DNA of 64,000 bases from Pterobdella sp. o SKG-2022 (lineage: Eukaryota > Annelida > Clitellata > Hirudinida > Piscicolidae), in the NCBI GenBank assembly GCA_964035795.1, contig OZ038326.1:6995759-7059758 (forward strand), written 5' to 3'. Below are positions 36,501 through 47,600 of the stretch, piece after piece. The notes under the pieces were generated by a model, which saw nothing but the letters and a program-made list of their open reading frames with translations, was not told the origin of the DNA and ran no database searches. Numbering within the stretch: position 1 is the stretch's first letter; each line of letters begins with the position of its first letter. The position numbers and the translations under genes are program-made.

Positions 36501-37547
36501 CTACGCAAAAATAGACTGAGATGGTTTGGGCATGTAATGAAGATGGATGCTGATAACCCAGCAAGTGCTTGCAGCAGGTGGTAAAGGGTAAGCGAGAACA
36601 AGGTAGACCAAGAAAAACATCGTCTCAATTAGTAAAACCCATGCTAGCATGGAAACGGGCGCAAAACGATGATGACGATGATGACAAATGAGCCTTGAGT
36701 GATGATTTAAATGATCCACCAAAAAATGATTCGATTTTACTGGGCCGAGGGTCTCATATTGACGGTGCTGCATGGCTGAAATACTTGGTTTTGAGAAAGA
36801 TTTCTTTTTTTTTTGGCAAAACTTGAGACGCCTACGATAGGATGAAAAAATCGAGAATGGTGGAGATATAGAAAAAAATAAGAGTCCACTTGCAGAAGGT
36901 ACTGTGCTGACTATAATAAACTGATAGCGATGGAATCTAGGGGAGTCATCTTTTCTCATTACTACATCAAAATCCCACTTGGAAGATGTTGATAATGCTT
37001 TTTGTAGTTTTAAATGAATGTGGATGATTGCGGTCGCAGAGAATTTTCACCAGGGTCATTCAAAATATAAGTGGTAGGGGGTCAAGAGAAGGGAGAGGGT
37101 GAGGTTAGTGGTCTGATGGGGGAGAGAAATATATTGACTGAAATATAAGATTATAAGGAGAAAGGTTTTAATAATTTTTATAATTTTTCTTTCTTTTTTC
37201 GTATATTATATGACCTAGAAACTCCTGAAGTTAATGCCACAATAATCTTATTTGTAATTTTGATTAGTAGTTGAACCTGTGCAAACCACGTCTTAATTCC
37301 TTTTGTTCATAATTATAAACTTTCATAAATGTTGAATATTAGATTAATGCAAACCACCGTTTGATGGCAGTCGTGCGGAATGAGGGAGACATCGTTGTAC
37401 AACATGGCTAGCCACTACACTGACCTGCACTCAAAGGTCGTCTCAAACCGCAAAGTGAGGTGCTACGTGTGCTGGCACGCCTGTCCCAATCTGCCAGCGT
37501 TGAAGGCGCACTTGGCACGCAAACATAAAAGCAACAAGATCTTTTAG
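30595..37547 (+). CDS. Gln-rich protein with two C-terminal C2H2 zinc fingers (5 exons)
   Basis: Exons: 30595-30877, 30918-30988, 31067-31841, 33151-35273, 37371-37547. The sum is 3,429 nt (1,142 aa), all phases compatible. The N-terminus (MNFEENKSFFVKNFRDN) has no recognised domain. Residues 119-376 and about 385-700 are Gln/Asn/Ser-rich with HLSHSQQQNQ repeats. A basic lysine-rich stretch near 970-1000 could be a nuclear signal. Finger 1 is split exactly by the last intron: FCK ends exon 4 and SCGMRETSLYNMASHYTDLH starts exon 5 (Cys1083, Cys1086, His1099, His1104). Finger 2 is CYVCWHACPNLPALKAHLAR plus KH (Cys1115, Cys1118, His1131, His1136). It is probably a transcriptional regulator; I do not recognise an orthologue. 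Introns 3 and 4 hold LINE wrecks. Confidence 0.78.
31866..32900 (+). mobile_element. Degenerate LINE C-terminal region in zinc-finger gene intron 3
   Basis: Plus-strand translation gives LDLCRVCNKQVMVNS, CSYICARCAKIPKVS, CKSSMDLIANPVESLYDGVE, YKAAVTARKRISWVK and VYAICARPTLLYESKIWC, then degraded sequence. This is the standard order of the post-RT region of a widespread invertebrate LINE (Cys cluster, VETV, EAAVTAR, RPALLYGSE). Many stops are present. It lies wholly in the 1.3-kb intron 31,842-33,150. Confidence 0.8.
33685..33780 (+). repeat. 30-bp tandem repeat encoding HLSHSQQQNQ
   Basis: Three nearly identical 30-bp units (CATCTTTCTCATTCTCAACA plus the rest) in exon 4 of the zinc-finger gene. 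They sit within a longer run of diverged FSQSQQQNQ-like units. The ORF at 33,367-33,918 in another frame is a shadow of this repeat. Confidence 0.9.
35404..35451. repeat. Perfect inverted repeat, 21-bp arms
   Basis: AATGGTGTCAAAAATGACAA(A) at 35,404-35,424 is the exact reverse complement of 35,431-35,451, with a 6-base loop GGGGAC. It lies in intron 4 of the zinc-finger gene just before the LINE remnant. Function is unknown; it may be a small foldback or part of a repeat. Confidence 0.85.
35470..36690 (+). mobile_element. Degenerate LINE with intact 3' tail, in zinc-finger gene intron 4
   Basis: The readable part starts with an RT fragment (VNTVRRVLGIMKCGKAAGSS, FKNKGEMTDRGNYRGLKFLE, MQFRFLPGRGTMDAIF). 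It shifts to the Cys block ILCTLCNHWVHKRCSGL with FKCKACLG. It then continues through GWKSFRVLLSLLASRIISLK, RSVIVCGRETWSLKVEDTTR and DELRQTGN. It ends at 36,638-36,690 with CCATGCTAGCATGGAAACG and a GATGATGAC run. That terminal motif is the tail seen alone elsewhere in the window. Frames are broken and the YADD box is not found. Confidence 0.85.
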
Positions 37548-38647
37548 TCAACCTGGCGTCATCATTGTACATAATTTTGAGACTTCTGTTTGAGTTATAT
37601 TTTATGTCAAGAAGTCAAAAAACAATCTGTTGAAAGGATTGCCATTTTATTCCTATACTTCAGTGTATTAATATTTCTACGTATCAGTCATATTTGTATG
37701 TTTTTTGATGTTAGGTTTAACCTCCTGATATTTCATGTTCAAACCGACGTTATATTGACTCGATATTATCACCATTGTTATAATCGCTATTTTAAAGTCC
37801 AGTCAGACCTTGTTGTATGTTTTATTTTGTGATTTTTCGGCATTGAAAGTACTTGGGCGTTTAAGAGATGTCATCATATTATGCATTTATTGCATGAATG
37901 AAGTCCACTTTATTCATGGTTTTATGTATAAAAATAAGACGAACATTTGTTTGCTGAACGTTTATTTCCACGATCGTGAAGCCAGCCCCCACATCCCATG
38001 CTCTCTTACCACGAGATGACGTTAAGTATGAGTTAGATGCAAGTCAACTTGTTCGTCATATGAATTTTATCAAAAATCGGTCTTCAGTTTATCACAAATT
38101 GGTATTGAAGCCTAAAAATTAAAAGCTGTTATATTTCAATCAGTCAAATCCTTTTTATAATTTATTAATTAATTGACAATCCCATTGCAAAAAACTCGTA
38201 AGATCACTTCGAAACAGTTCGAGAGCTATTTTATTTGACACAAAAAAGGAATATAACTAGAGATCATTTTAAACTAGTTTGATTTCCAGACACAGACAAA
38301 AAAAATTAAAAAATCGATCGAACAAGGTGGGATATTAGGCGGAAAAGGATTTACGAATGTAGGAGGAGGCAATGGTCAAAAGATGGAGGGGGGGAGGTTA
38401 AAGAGGAAGGAGCACCGGGGACATTTGAGGAGTGTCACAATTTTTTTGGAAGGGTCTGTCTTGATGCCTGTCTGTGGCACATCACCACATTCTGGCACAT
38501 AAGCCTTTAGAGGTTCGGTGTTTTTTGTCTCCTTCTGTGCATAAATTAACTTTTGAAAATAAAATATCGACGGAGTTGTTCTTGGGCTGAATATAAAAAA
38601 AGAATTGAAAAAATCCAAACATGGAATCCTATAAAAAATGAATGAAT
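37548..38647. other. Convergent intergenic region
   Basis: About 1.1 kb between the stop codons of the zinc-finger gene (+) and the HRI-like kinase (-). It should hold both 3' UTRs. No further exon is recognised; the small ORFs at 37,590-38,019 have no supporting features. Confidence 0.6.
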
Positions 38648-41600
38648 CTAAAACAGTGGCGTGATACCAACGTTGTAAAAGTAAGTGAAAAGAACTTCGG
38701 AAGCTGTGGGTCTCTTTGATGGGCACTTCTCTATCATGCACTTCACCAAGGAGTCCTGTGTGTATGTGAAAATTTACTGACATATTCGAAAATACTTTAT
38801 GAAAAAAAATGATAAAAAAGTGCATATTATACCAAGTTGAAAAGTAAGAAAAATATTTTCAGTTTAAATTAATAATTGATGAAACAGTTGAGAGAACTGA
38901 TGACATCCAAACCTCAAGGGACTTATTGTTCTCATCTTCTCTTAGCTTATCCAACTTCCTCGCCATTTCCGCTCCAGTACACGTGCACCAGAAGATGTTG
39001 GATGCCACCATGCCAGCCGCATACACATCCACCTTGTGACGTCACATATTCAAAAATAAAACCCTACATGAATGAATCTCTCAATGGAAAAATTAATGTT
39101 TTTCATTTCAAAAATGCATCTAGATCTTCAATAACTTGAAACAATAACTAACTTAATGAGCTAGTAAAAAATATGATTTCAAGAATAAAATTAGATTATT
39201 CAACATAATGATTTTTTCAAATCAAGTTAACAAACATAAACATTACTGAAGACTGACTATTCAAAAAGTACAAAAATTTTGGTCAGTAGTGTCACATTTT
39301 CAACTATACCAAATGTTGTTCTATTTTCTTTTACACTCGATATTAATAGTAGTCGGCCCCTAAGCTTAATGGTTGAGCATTAGACTAATTATCTAAAGTT
39401 ACGGGGTTCAATCCCGCGTGGACCGACAATTAGCACCTGTTCCAAGTGTATTTTCACTACATTAAATTTGTAGCAAGCGCTTTGATCTATAAGGAAAAGC
39501 GCTTTATAAATACCGCATTATATTAACAAAAAATTAAAGGTAACAAGTGTTCTACGTTTATAACAGCAAATGTTGACACCTTGAAGTTGTAATCCTTGGT
39601 GTCATCCAATACCTCGGGTGCCACGAAGGGACGGGTGCCTATGGAGTGGGTCATGTAGTCCTCTTTTCTCGTCTTGAGCTTCAAGATGCCTTTTGAAGAC
39701 TTTATCAAGAGCTTCTGTGATCTTTTGTAGAAACTTCGAGTCTCGTGGGTGGTCATGTTTCTCTGCCTGTGTGTTCCCAAATGAGGAATATGTTCATGAT
39801 GTTTTGGAATGATTGATTTCATCAGTTTTGAATATATTGAAATAATACCGGTATGAAGAGTGAAAGGATGGGAGTCCGAGAGGAACAAGCTGCAGATGAA
39901 TGTTACGCATCATCAATAAAATAATACGTATGTCCAGTTGTTGACTAATATTTGTAACATAAACTACTTATACCACTGATTAAAAATAAGCCATTTAATT
40001 TTAGACATGTTCATAAAACTGTCAGTCCGAGTTGACATAAAACTTGAAATTATCAAGTTCAGCCTTTCCTACTTTTGAGCCTTGCAAACTAAAAGCATCA
40101 AAAATGACAGCAATACCAGAATATCAGTTCATTCATATTTGTAACCAAGGTCCATTGTTATTCAAGCTATAATAATAAGCAGCCTGTAACTACGGAGGCT
40201 AAGTTGGATGCAGTTTAATACCTTAGAGAGGTGGATATAAAATTGAGTAAAAGTGCAGCAAGCTTTGAAAACCAACTTCATGGTCATACGAATGGAAATC
40301 CTCTTCTTTTTCATCATCACTCTCATCATCACTACTAGCATCTTCCTTTTCCTCCTTCTCCTCCTTCCCCAAGTCATTTGAATCCCTCTTCAACAATCTG
40401 TGGAATGGCCCTCTATATGCAATCTTTTTATTTCCAACAATATTCAAAACTGAATGTTCTTATGTATTAATAATTTATATTAAATAATTTAAAATGAATA
40501 TTTTAATTCATAATGAGTATAAGAAATGTTAAATCTATCGAAGTTATATCAAAAAAATCTATCAAACACTGAAGCAACTCCATCAATGCATGCAAGCTTT
40601 ACAATAGCATATGGCGCAGCATGAGACATAGGCACCTAAACGGAAGTTTCCTCGAGAGGCCGAAGTCTGTGAGTTTGAGGGTCGGTGGTAAAGTGGTGTC
40701 CCTGACCTGAGCTACCAAGATGTTGTCTGGCTGTTAGTTGGGGGACTCAAATGGAAATTTAAACAAACTTTTTTGAAAAATATTAACGTAATAATACTGA
40801 AATTTACGGATAAGCATTCAAAAAACCGATGAATTTAAATTTATCAAAAATTTTGTATGATTGTGTGAAACAATATTGGTCGCTAGATGGCGCCAACCTT
40901 GATATCTCGATGCACGATGTGGCACCCATGCAAATAATCGAGGGCCTCAAGCACCTGTCGTACCATGCACCAGTTGTGAAAACGGTTGAAGATGTGGCGC
41001 TGTTGCAAGTAGGTGCTCAGAGTCCCTTGGCACAGCTCCATCTGAATGTACACCTTCACATTTTTCTGCCAAGAAGTTTCAATATTTTTGAAATTAAGAT
41101 TCAAAAAAATTTACTGTTTAAAAGTTCAAGATTGTTAAATATGAAGTCTCTGTTACGGAGTTAAATGCATATTATATATTTCTGCTGGCTTACATCAATT
41201 TAAACCGGGGACACTGCGAAATGCACTTGCTAGCCTCCAACGAGGTAGTCATCGCTTCTAAAGTTGTCCTTGACAAAAAGATGATGCGAAAGAACGTTGA
41301 ACTTCATTTAACAGACTGCCTTTTTTAGTTACGCCTGTATAACAGTAGACTCTGATAGCAGCTATTCTGGCTTTGCGGATCATTCTATTCGAAAACGCCA
41401 AGACAAACAGTCAAAGTGTGAAGCAAGGGACTTTAAATTCAAAAAATTTCAAATTGGAAAATGACTTTGTTTGGGAGTCTATGATAGATGGTCTAGAATG
41501 AATTCTTCAAATCATAATTTCAAAAATTTTTGTTCAGTGAACAAAAACAACAGCCCACTGCCGTTTTTAGTAGATTATACTCTTATATGTATGAATATCC

Positions 41601-44600
41601 ACTTTTATGTATAAGCTCTTGTCTATTCAATCAAGCGAAAAAATTTCAATAAAAAGTCTGAAAAACCTGGTGAGCCAGAAGCAACCTGGAAAAAACTTAT
41701 ATAGAGCAAAAATGTCAGATAGTTTTGTAGAAATGCCGACTTGGAAAAAAGTATTTAAAGGAAGCATTTTCTCTTGGTGTGAAATATTGCTCTTAATGAC
41801 TTGGTCATGATGTGGAAAATTATTTGATCAGTTCCATACATTACTCTATTGTAGTATCAATAATCTAGGCCAACTGCTCTCAACCCTAGTTACTGAGACA
41901 TGTACAGCAATATAATCTAAATGGATCAATCAATAAAATAAATCCCTCATGAGGCAGAAATAATTATCAAGTTTATTGTATGTTGTCAAATAATTGAATG
42001 AATGTTTTCAAGCATAGTTAATAAACTATAATAAGCTATGACGTCAAAAAATAATTAAAAAAAATAAATGAAACTGTACATAAAGAGAGCCGATGGGCCT
42101 GGAGATTTCGAGGGCGTCATCGACAAGGGACCCGCTGCAGATAAAGATATCATTATTTCAAAACTTCAACTATGCATCAATAACACAAAACATTGCAAGG
42201 TAAAAAAAACAACAAAGCTTTCACAACCTATATGAGACTATTGATATGTTTTGAAAGCAAACTTTTATAATAAAAACTCCAAAAAGACAACCTCCGTATT
42301 GAGCCGCTATCAGTGTCATTGGCTGCTACGTCTGACGTGCTGTCGACTGTGGGCGGTGACGAAAAGGGATTGAACGATCAATGAAAAAACAATCTTCCCT
42401 TAACTTTCTCATTATTTCGGAGACTTACTTCATAAATTGAATAAGAGCTGAAAAATTTTAAAATTTACAAAATTGTGGAATTAGCAAAAAATAAAATAAG
42501 ACATGCGTTATGGATACAAAGTGAAAGAAAACAATATACAAAAAAATAATAATAGCAATAACAATAATAATACTAAAAATAATAATAATTATTGTTATTA
42601 TTATAGAAAGGAGAAAGGATGGATGACTTGAGAACTCGGACCAGTAGTCGTAGAACTTGACGATGTTGGGGTGGTCCAGCTCCACCAAGCGGTCTATCTC
42701 TCTGTTGCTGTACTGTAATAACAACAAAGTTAATAACAATAACAACAATATAATAAAAACAAACACTAGGATTTATTAAGAAGCTTATTACACGAAGCTT
42801 TTCGTGAGAATATCTTACATTATCAAGCAACTTGATAATAATAACTACAATAAAGTTAATGAGCGCTTCTGAAGCAACCTTGAATTGATAACTGTGCGCT
42901 ATACAAATTTTAATAATAATATTAATAACAACAAAAAAGTTAATAATATTATTAATAATAGCAACAAAAACAACAATATTTATTACCTTTTCAAATGAAA
43001 TTCCGATTTTGAAATGATTAATCAACAAAGAAGCCGTGCAAGAAAACGAAAAATCCGAGTTAATTTTTATTCGAAACACACAGTTCAAAGAGGCACTTAA
43101 AAATGTAGACTCATCTCGCACAAAACCTTGTGCTTCAGATGAAAAATTTTTGAGCAGTGTCTCTTCATTTGTATAATTAATACATGCCTTACAAGAGGCT
43201 ATATGGAAGCTTTGTGATTTATTCATTTAAAATTTCAAAAAAAAAGAAAAGCTTAGTTTGTGGTTGATTTTATCATATTTCTAAAACTATTACTTTTTGA
43301 ATATACATCTGTGTTAGTCAGCTTATTTTGAATCATCCTTCAAAATCATTCAAAATATTTTCTGAAATTATTTCTCTAGGTTGCATTAATTATATTTTTG
43401 CAAATATCATTGTTTTCGAGTTTTTGATCAGATTAATTTTACGATGACGTAAAATTGCCTAAATTAAATAGTGAGGTAAATAAACACAAAGAACTTATTA
43501 ATCTAAATCACGAAGCTTTTCGTAAGTCTAACTTACATTATCAAGTGATTCCCTTGATAATGTAAGTTAGACTTACGAAAAGCTTCGTGATTTAGATTAA
43601 TAAGTTCTTTGTGTTTATTTACTTCACAGATTAATTATGTTCAAACAACTGAGTCTTATAGTTGATATGGTGCTTAACAGCCATAACTTACCTGCAAACC
43701 GGCTGATTACTTGATGTTTGATAAAATTGAAAATATTTTGTGTTATTTATGAAATATTCGTCGTTTGTATTCATGAAAAATCATATGAAAATGAAGTTTA
43801 ATTGAGATCAAAACAATTATATTCTATCAACAAAATCATTCAATAAAATTTGATTGGACTAAATAAAAAGTGTAATCTAGGCTAAATCAGATGAAATCAA
43901 CGTCATATAAACTGTCACAAGGTTTACTGGGGCAGATAGCAATATCCAATGACGATGCCATCATACTAACGTACGAACACTATCATCATCAATCTGATTT
44001 GGAACAATGAAAAAAATGAAGCGATTATTTTTGTGGTCAAGCAATGACATCACAAAGCACCTTGGAATCCTTGCGACGTCATGACAACGTAGACAACCGC
44101 ACACCTCCCTACACATGCAACTTGATAGTCAAACGTTATAAATCGTAAAATATATTTAAGTCCTTCTTACTCTTCTGTGGAAATAATAGTCTGAGCAGTA
44201 GCAGGTGGAGTTGAAGCAGTGTGGCAAAATACCAAGGTAGGCTGAGAGAAAAACTGAAAAGTGTGCTACAAAGTGAATCTTCAAAAAAGAAGAAAATACA
44301 AATAATCTTTATTTAGATAGCGCATGAAAACCTCTTCAAAAAAAAGTTTCTTTCAACGTCCAACTGCTGCTCTTCGATAATGGAAAACAGACAAAAAACT
44401 TGTGAGGTGTGCATGAGAGCACAAAGACGCACTAGTATTGTGAGCGCACGAATGTGCAAAACAACATTAATGAACAACAAAGTCACACACCATGAAGGTA
44501 TGAACATTCTATTTTATATCACAGTTAAGAAGAGAACCTCAAATATTAGTAAAAGAAAATAACGCAGAAAAGAATGAAACAAACATTCAAAAATGAATTT

Positions 44601-47600
44601 ATAATGCAAGAACAATAAAAATACATAAGCAGGAAATGCACCAACCAGCCCATCATTGGCTGAGTTCCTCAGGGTGATTACCTTTAGGGCATACTCTTTC
44701 TTGTTTGTCTTCTTCTTCACCTGTTGTTCACGTCTATCTATGTATGTATCTATCTATCTATCTATCGACCTCTCTATCTATCAATCACTAATATATTGAT
44801 TATTTAATAATTAACTATTTGAATATAATTTGAGAACACTAGTAAGTTTATTAAGATACGAAGCTTTTCGTTAACAACGTAACATTTTCAAGTATGAGAA
44901 ACCGTTTTATTGATATTACTATGGCAACAGATAAAAGTTAATTCTAAACCCCATATGCTCCTTTGAAGGCAGTATGGTTGCGTCAGAAGATTTCCCTTGC
45001 AATTGCCCGTGGCAATGCTACCAGCATTCTTTCCCGTTTCCGTTCTTCTTCCTCTTTCTCTTAAGTGCAGTTTTTTCTTTTTCTATATCTCAGTTTTCAT
45101 CTTCACCAATGCATCATTTGTATATTTTTTATAACCCCATAATTATTGCACAAAATATTACTAAAATAATAAAGTGACGTGGACTATAATGTAAATCAGA
45201 GATAATAAAAAAAATGAAAATGTGTAAACAACTCTAATAAAATAAGGCCTATTATGTAACACCATTTCTAAATAATAATAAATTCCTTACGTCCTTATGG
45301 TCATTTAAAGTAGGGTTTTGAATTTTAATTAAGAAAGCTTCCAATATCCGCCTTTTTCTCCAATCTTGGGGGGCTCGCATCAAAGTTCTCCACGAGAATT
45401 TATGTGTAGGGTTCTTCAATATGTGTTTTGCTGGTTCAGAAGTTCCTTTCACCGCTTCATGTTCCGCCCATTTTACTTCCACGTTTCTTTTAGTTTCTCC
45501 CAAGTACGTTTCCCACAAATACATTCCCCTTTGTATATCACAGTGTGCACATACAAAATTTTGTCTTTAAGAGAGAAGAGGGTTCTTATTTTTGACGTGA
45601 TCCAGGAGTATAAAGACGTGATGACGTTTTTGGTGAATGAGTTTAATTTATCAATACACTTGTGTATGTACAACTCATTTTTTGGGCAGTAAGGAACTTT
45701 GAAGTGTAATTTTCTCTGATTTTCAACGAGCCAGCTTGGGATCAAACCCTCATCCTTGGGGGTGTCGAATTGTTCAAAAGCAGACATGATAAACCTGTCA
45801 GAAAAACCAGCACGTTTATATTTCTGACGTATCTCACTCTTTTTCAGTTCAAAGTCAGACCCGATCCTGTTAGCTCTATGTAAATCTCCTTTTATAAGAT
45901 TTCTTTTGTATTGTTTAGGGATCGCTGACGTCCAATGGATTGGTAATTTTCTCTCTTTTTGTACCACTTTAAAAGATAGGGAGCCGTCCGGGTATCTAGA
46001 TATTTGGGTATCGAGGAATTTAGTTGGATTTATTTCAACGGTCAATTTTATATTTTTTTGGAAAGAGTTTAAAGCATTGAAAAGAATATCGTTCTTGTTT
46101 TTCTTTCTTCTAACATATGTGTCGTCCACATATCTCACGTAGAATAGTGGGTTTTCAGAGACAACTACCTTTTCTTCCATATGGTTTAGGAAGCAACCAG
46201 AAAACACCAGCGATAAAGGACCTCCCATGGAAACGCCATCTATCTGTTTATATAGCTTTCCATTTGCTGAAAAAACATTCTCTGTGGTGGCTTTCAACAG
46301 GAGTTTTGAGAATATCTGTCTGCTGCACAGAGGGGGAAGTTTCCCTAATTCATAAATTTCTTTGGTGATGTAGTCAATGGTCTCTCTGATCGGAACATTA
46401 GTGAAGAGAGACTCAATGTCATAAGAGACATCTTCCTCGTCATGTTGGAGTGGGGGTAAACTGTTCAAGAGGGAAGGAAAGGATTGCGTGTTGGTACCAC
46501 ACTTTAATAATCAGCTTTGTCCAAGATGACAACACTTGAGTCTTTGTCACCTGTGAGAATAGTGATGTTGTGATTCTCTCTTAGTTCTTTCAGTGATTTG
46601 AAAGTATTATCTCAAGCATGTTCGACGTTCATCGACAGAGTATTAGTAATCTTTCTGAGGTATTCATGGAACACTTCTTTTTCCTCATCAGAAACAAAAG
46701 TTTCAGCTTTTTCCGCAAGTGACTCTAATTCCAACGCCAAGTTTCTTCTGTTGCCTTTGTGCTTGTTGACAAAACTGTGGTTGAGGCCTTTTTTAAGCCC
46801 ATCTAAATTTATATTTTTATATGAGAAAAGGTTGATGATTGGAACTTCGTAAGTATTTTGACTTATCGGAGTTTGCTTTTTCTTCAAGCTAAACAATTCA
46901 TCAGCTTTCGTTTTTAGTTGTTTGAGATTTTTGAGAGTTTTTCTAATAGTACGACAAATCCCTTCAGTCCAAGCTCTTCCCAAAAAAGTTTCTAGGTAAT
47001 TCTTCAACATCGAATGTTCGGATGACAATCTTTTGAAATCATTTATGTGTTTTGAAAGATGTTCTTTCAGAATTTTCTTGCTAACTTGTAGAAAACTTCT
47101 TTCAGTAATGAATTGTGCTTTCACTTTGGCAAAGACTGGGATAATATTGGAATGTAAAGATTGTTTTATGAAAGCGATGATGGATGCAGCTCTTTGTAAT
47201 GTTGTTAACGAAAAGCTTTGTATCTTAATAAAGTTACTAGTGTTCTGAAATTATATTCATTTTACGGTTTGGCTTTTGAAAAAATCAATTAACTATTTGT
47301 TTCTTTCATTTATCTACCTATCCATCATTAATTAAAATTTAGGTTTGAATAGGATTAATTGAAATTTATGAATATCAATCTAACCTTGAAAACCTTACCA
47401 TAAGCACCTTTCCCTATCAACTCAAGCACATTGAAATCGTCATAAAAACGCGATTTTAAGTTTTTTAAAACTATCTTCAGAGGGAGAGTACTGAAAAAGT
47501 CACAAAATAAAGAAATTAAGTATTAGCTAAAAATGGGTGTCAACGAATTGTTGAATTTTTAAACTAAATTGAGAAAAATGGCTCTTTTGCAAAACAAGAT

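Noticed and set aside
43553..43600. Active hammerhead ribozyme
   Set aside because: A hairpin followed by GAAA is there, but the invariant CTGATGA core is not; the matching stretch is CTTGATAAT, lacking the essential C and G. Kept only as a possible derived fold.
45366..46368. Plus-strand ORFs over the PLE in the kinase intron
   Set aside because: Antisense shadows of the PLE ORF; equivalents exist antisense to the copy at 28.4-29.6 kb.
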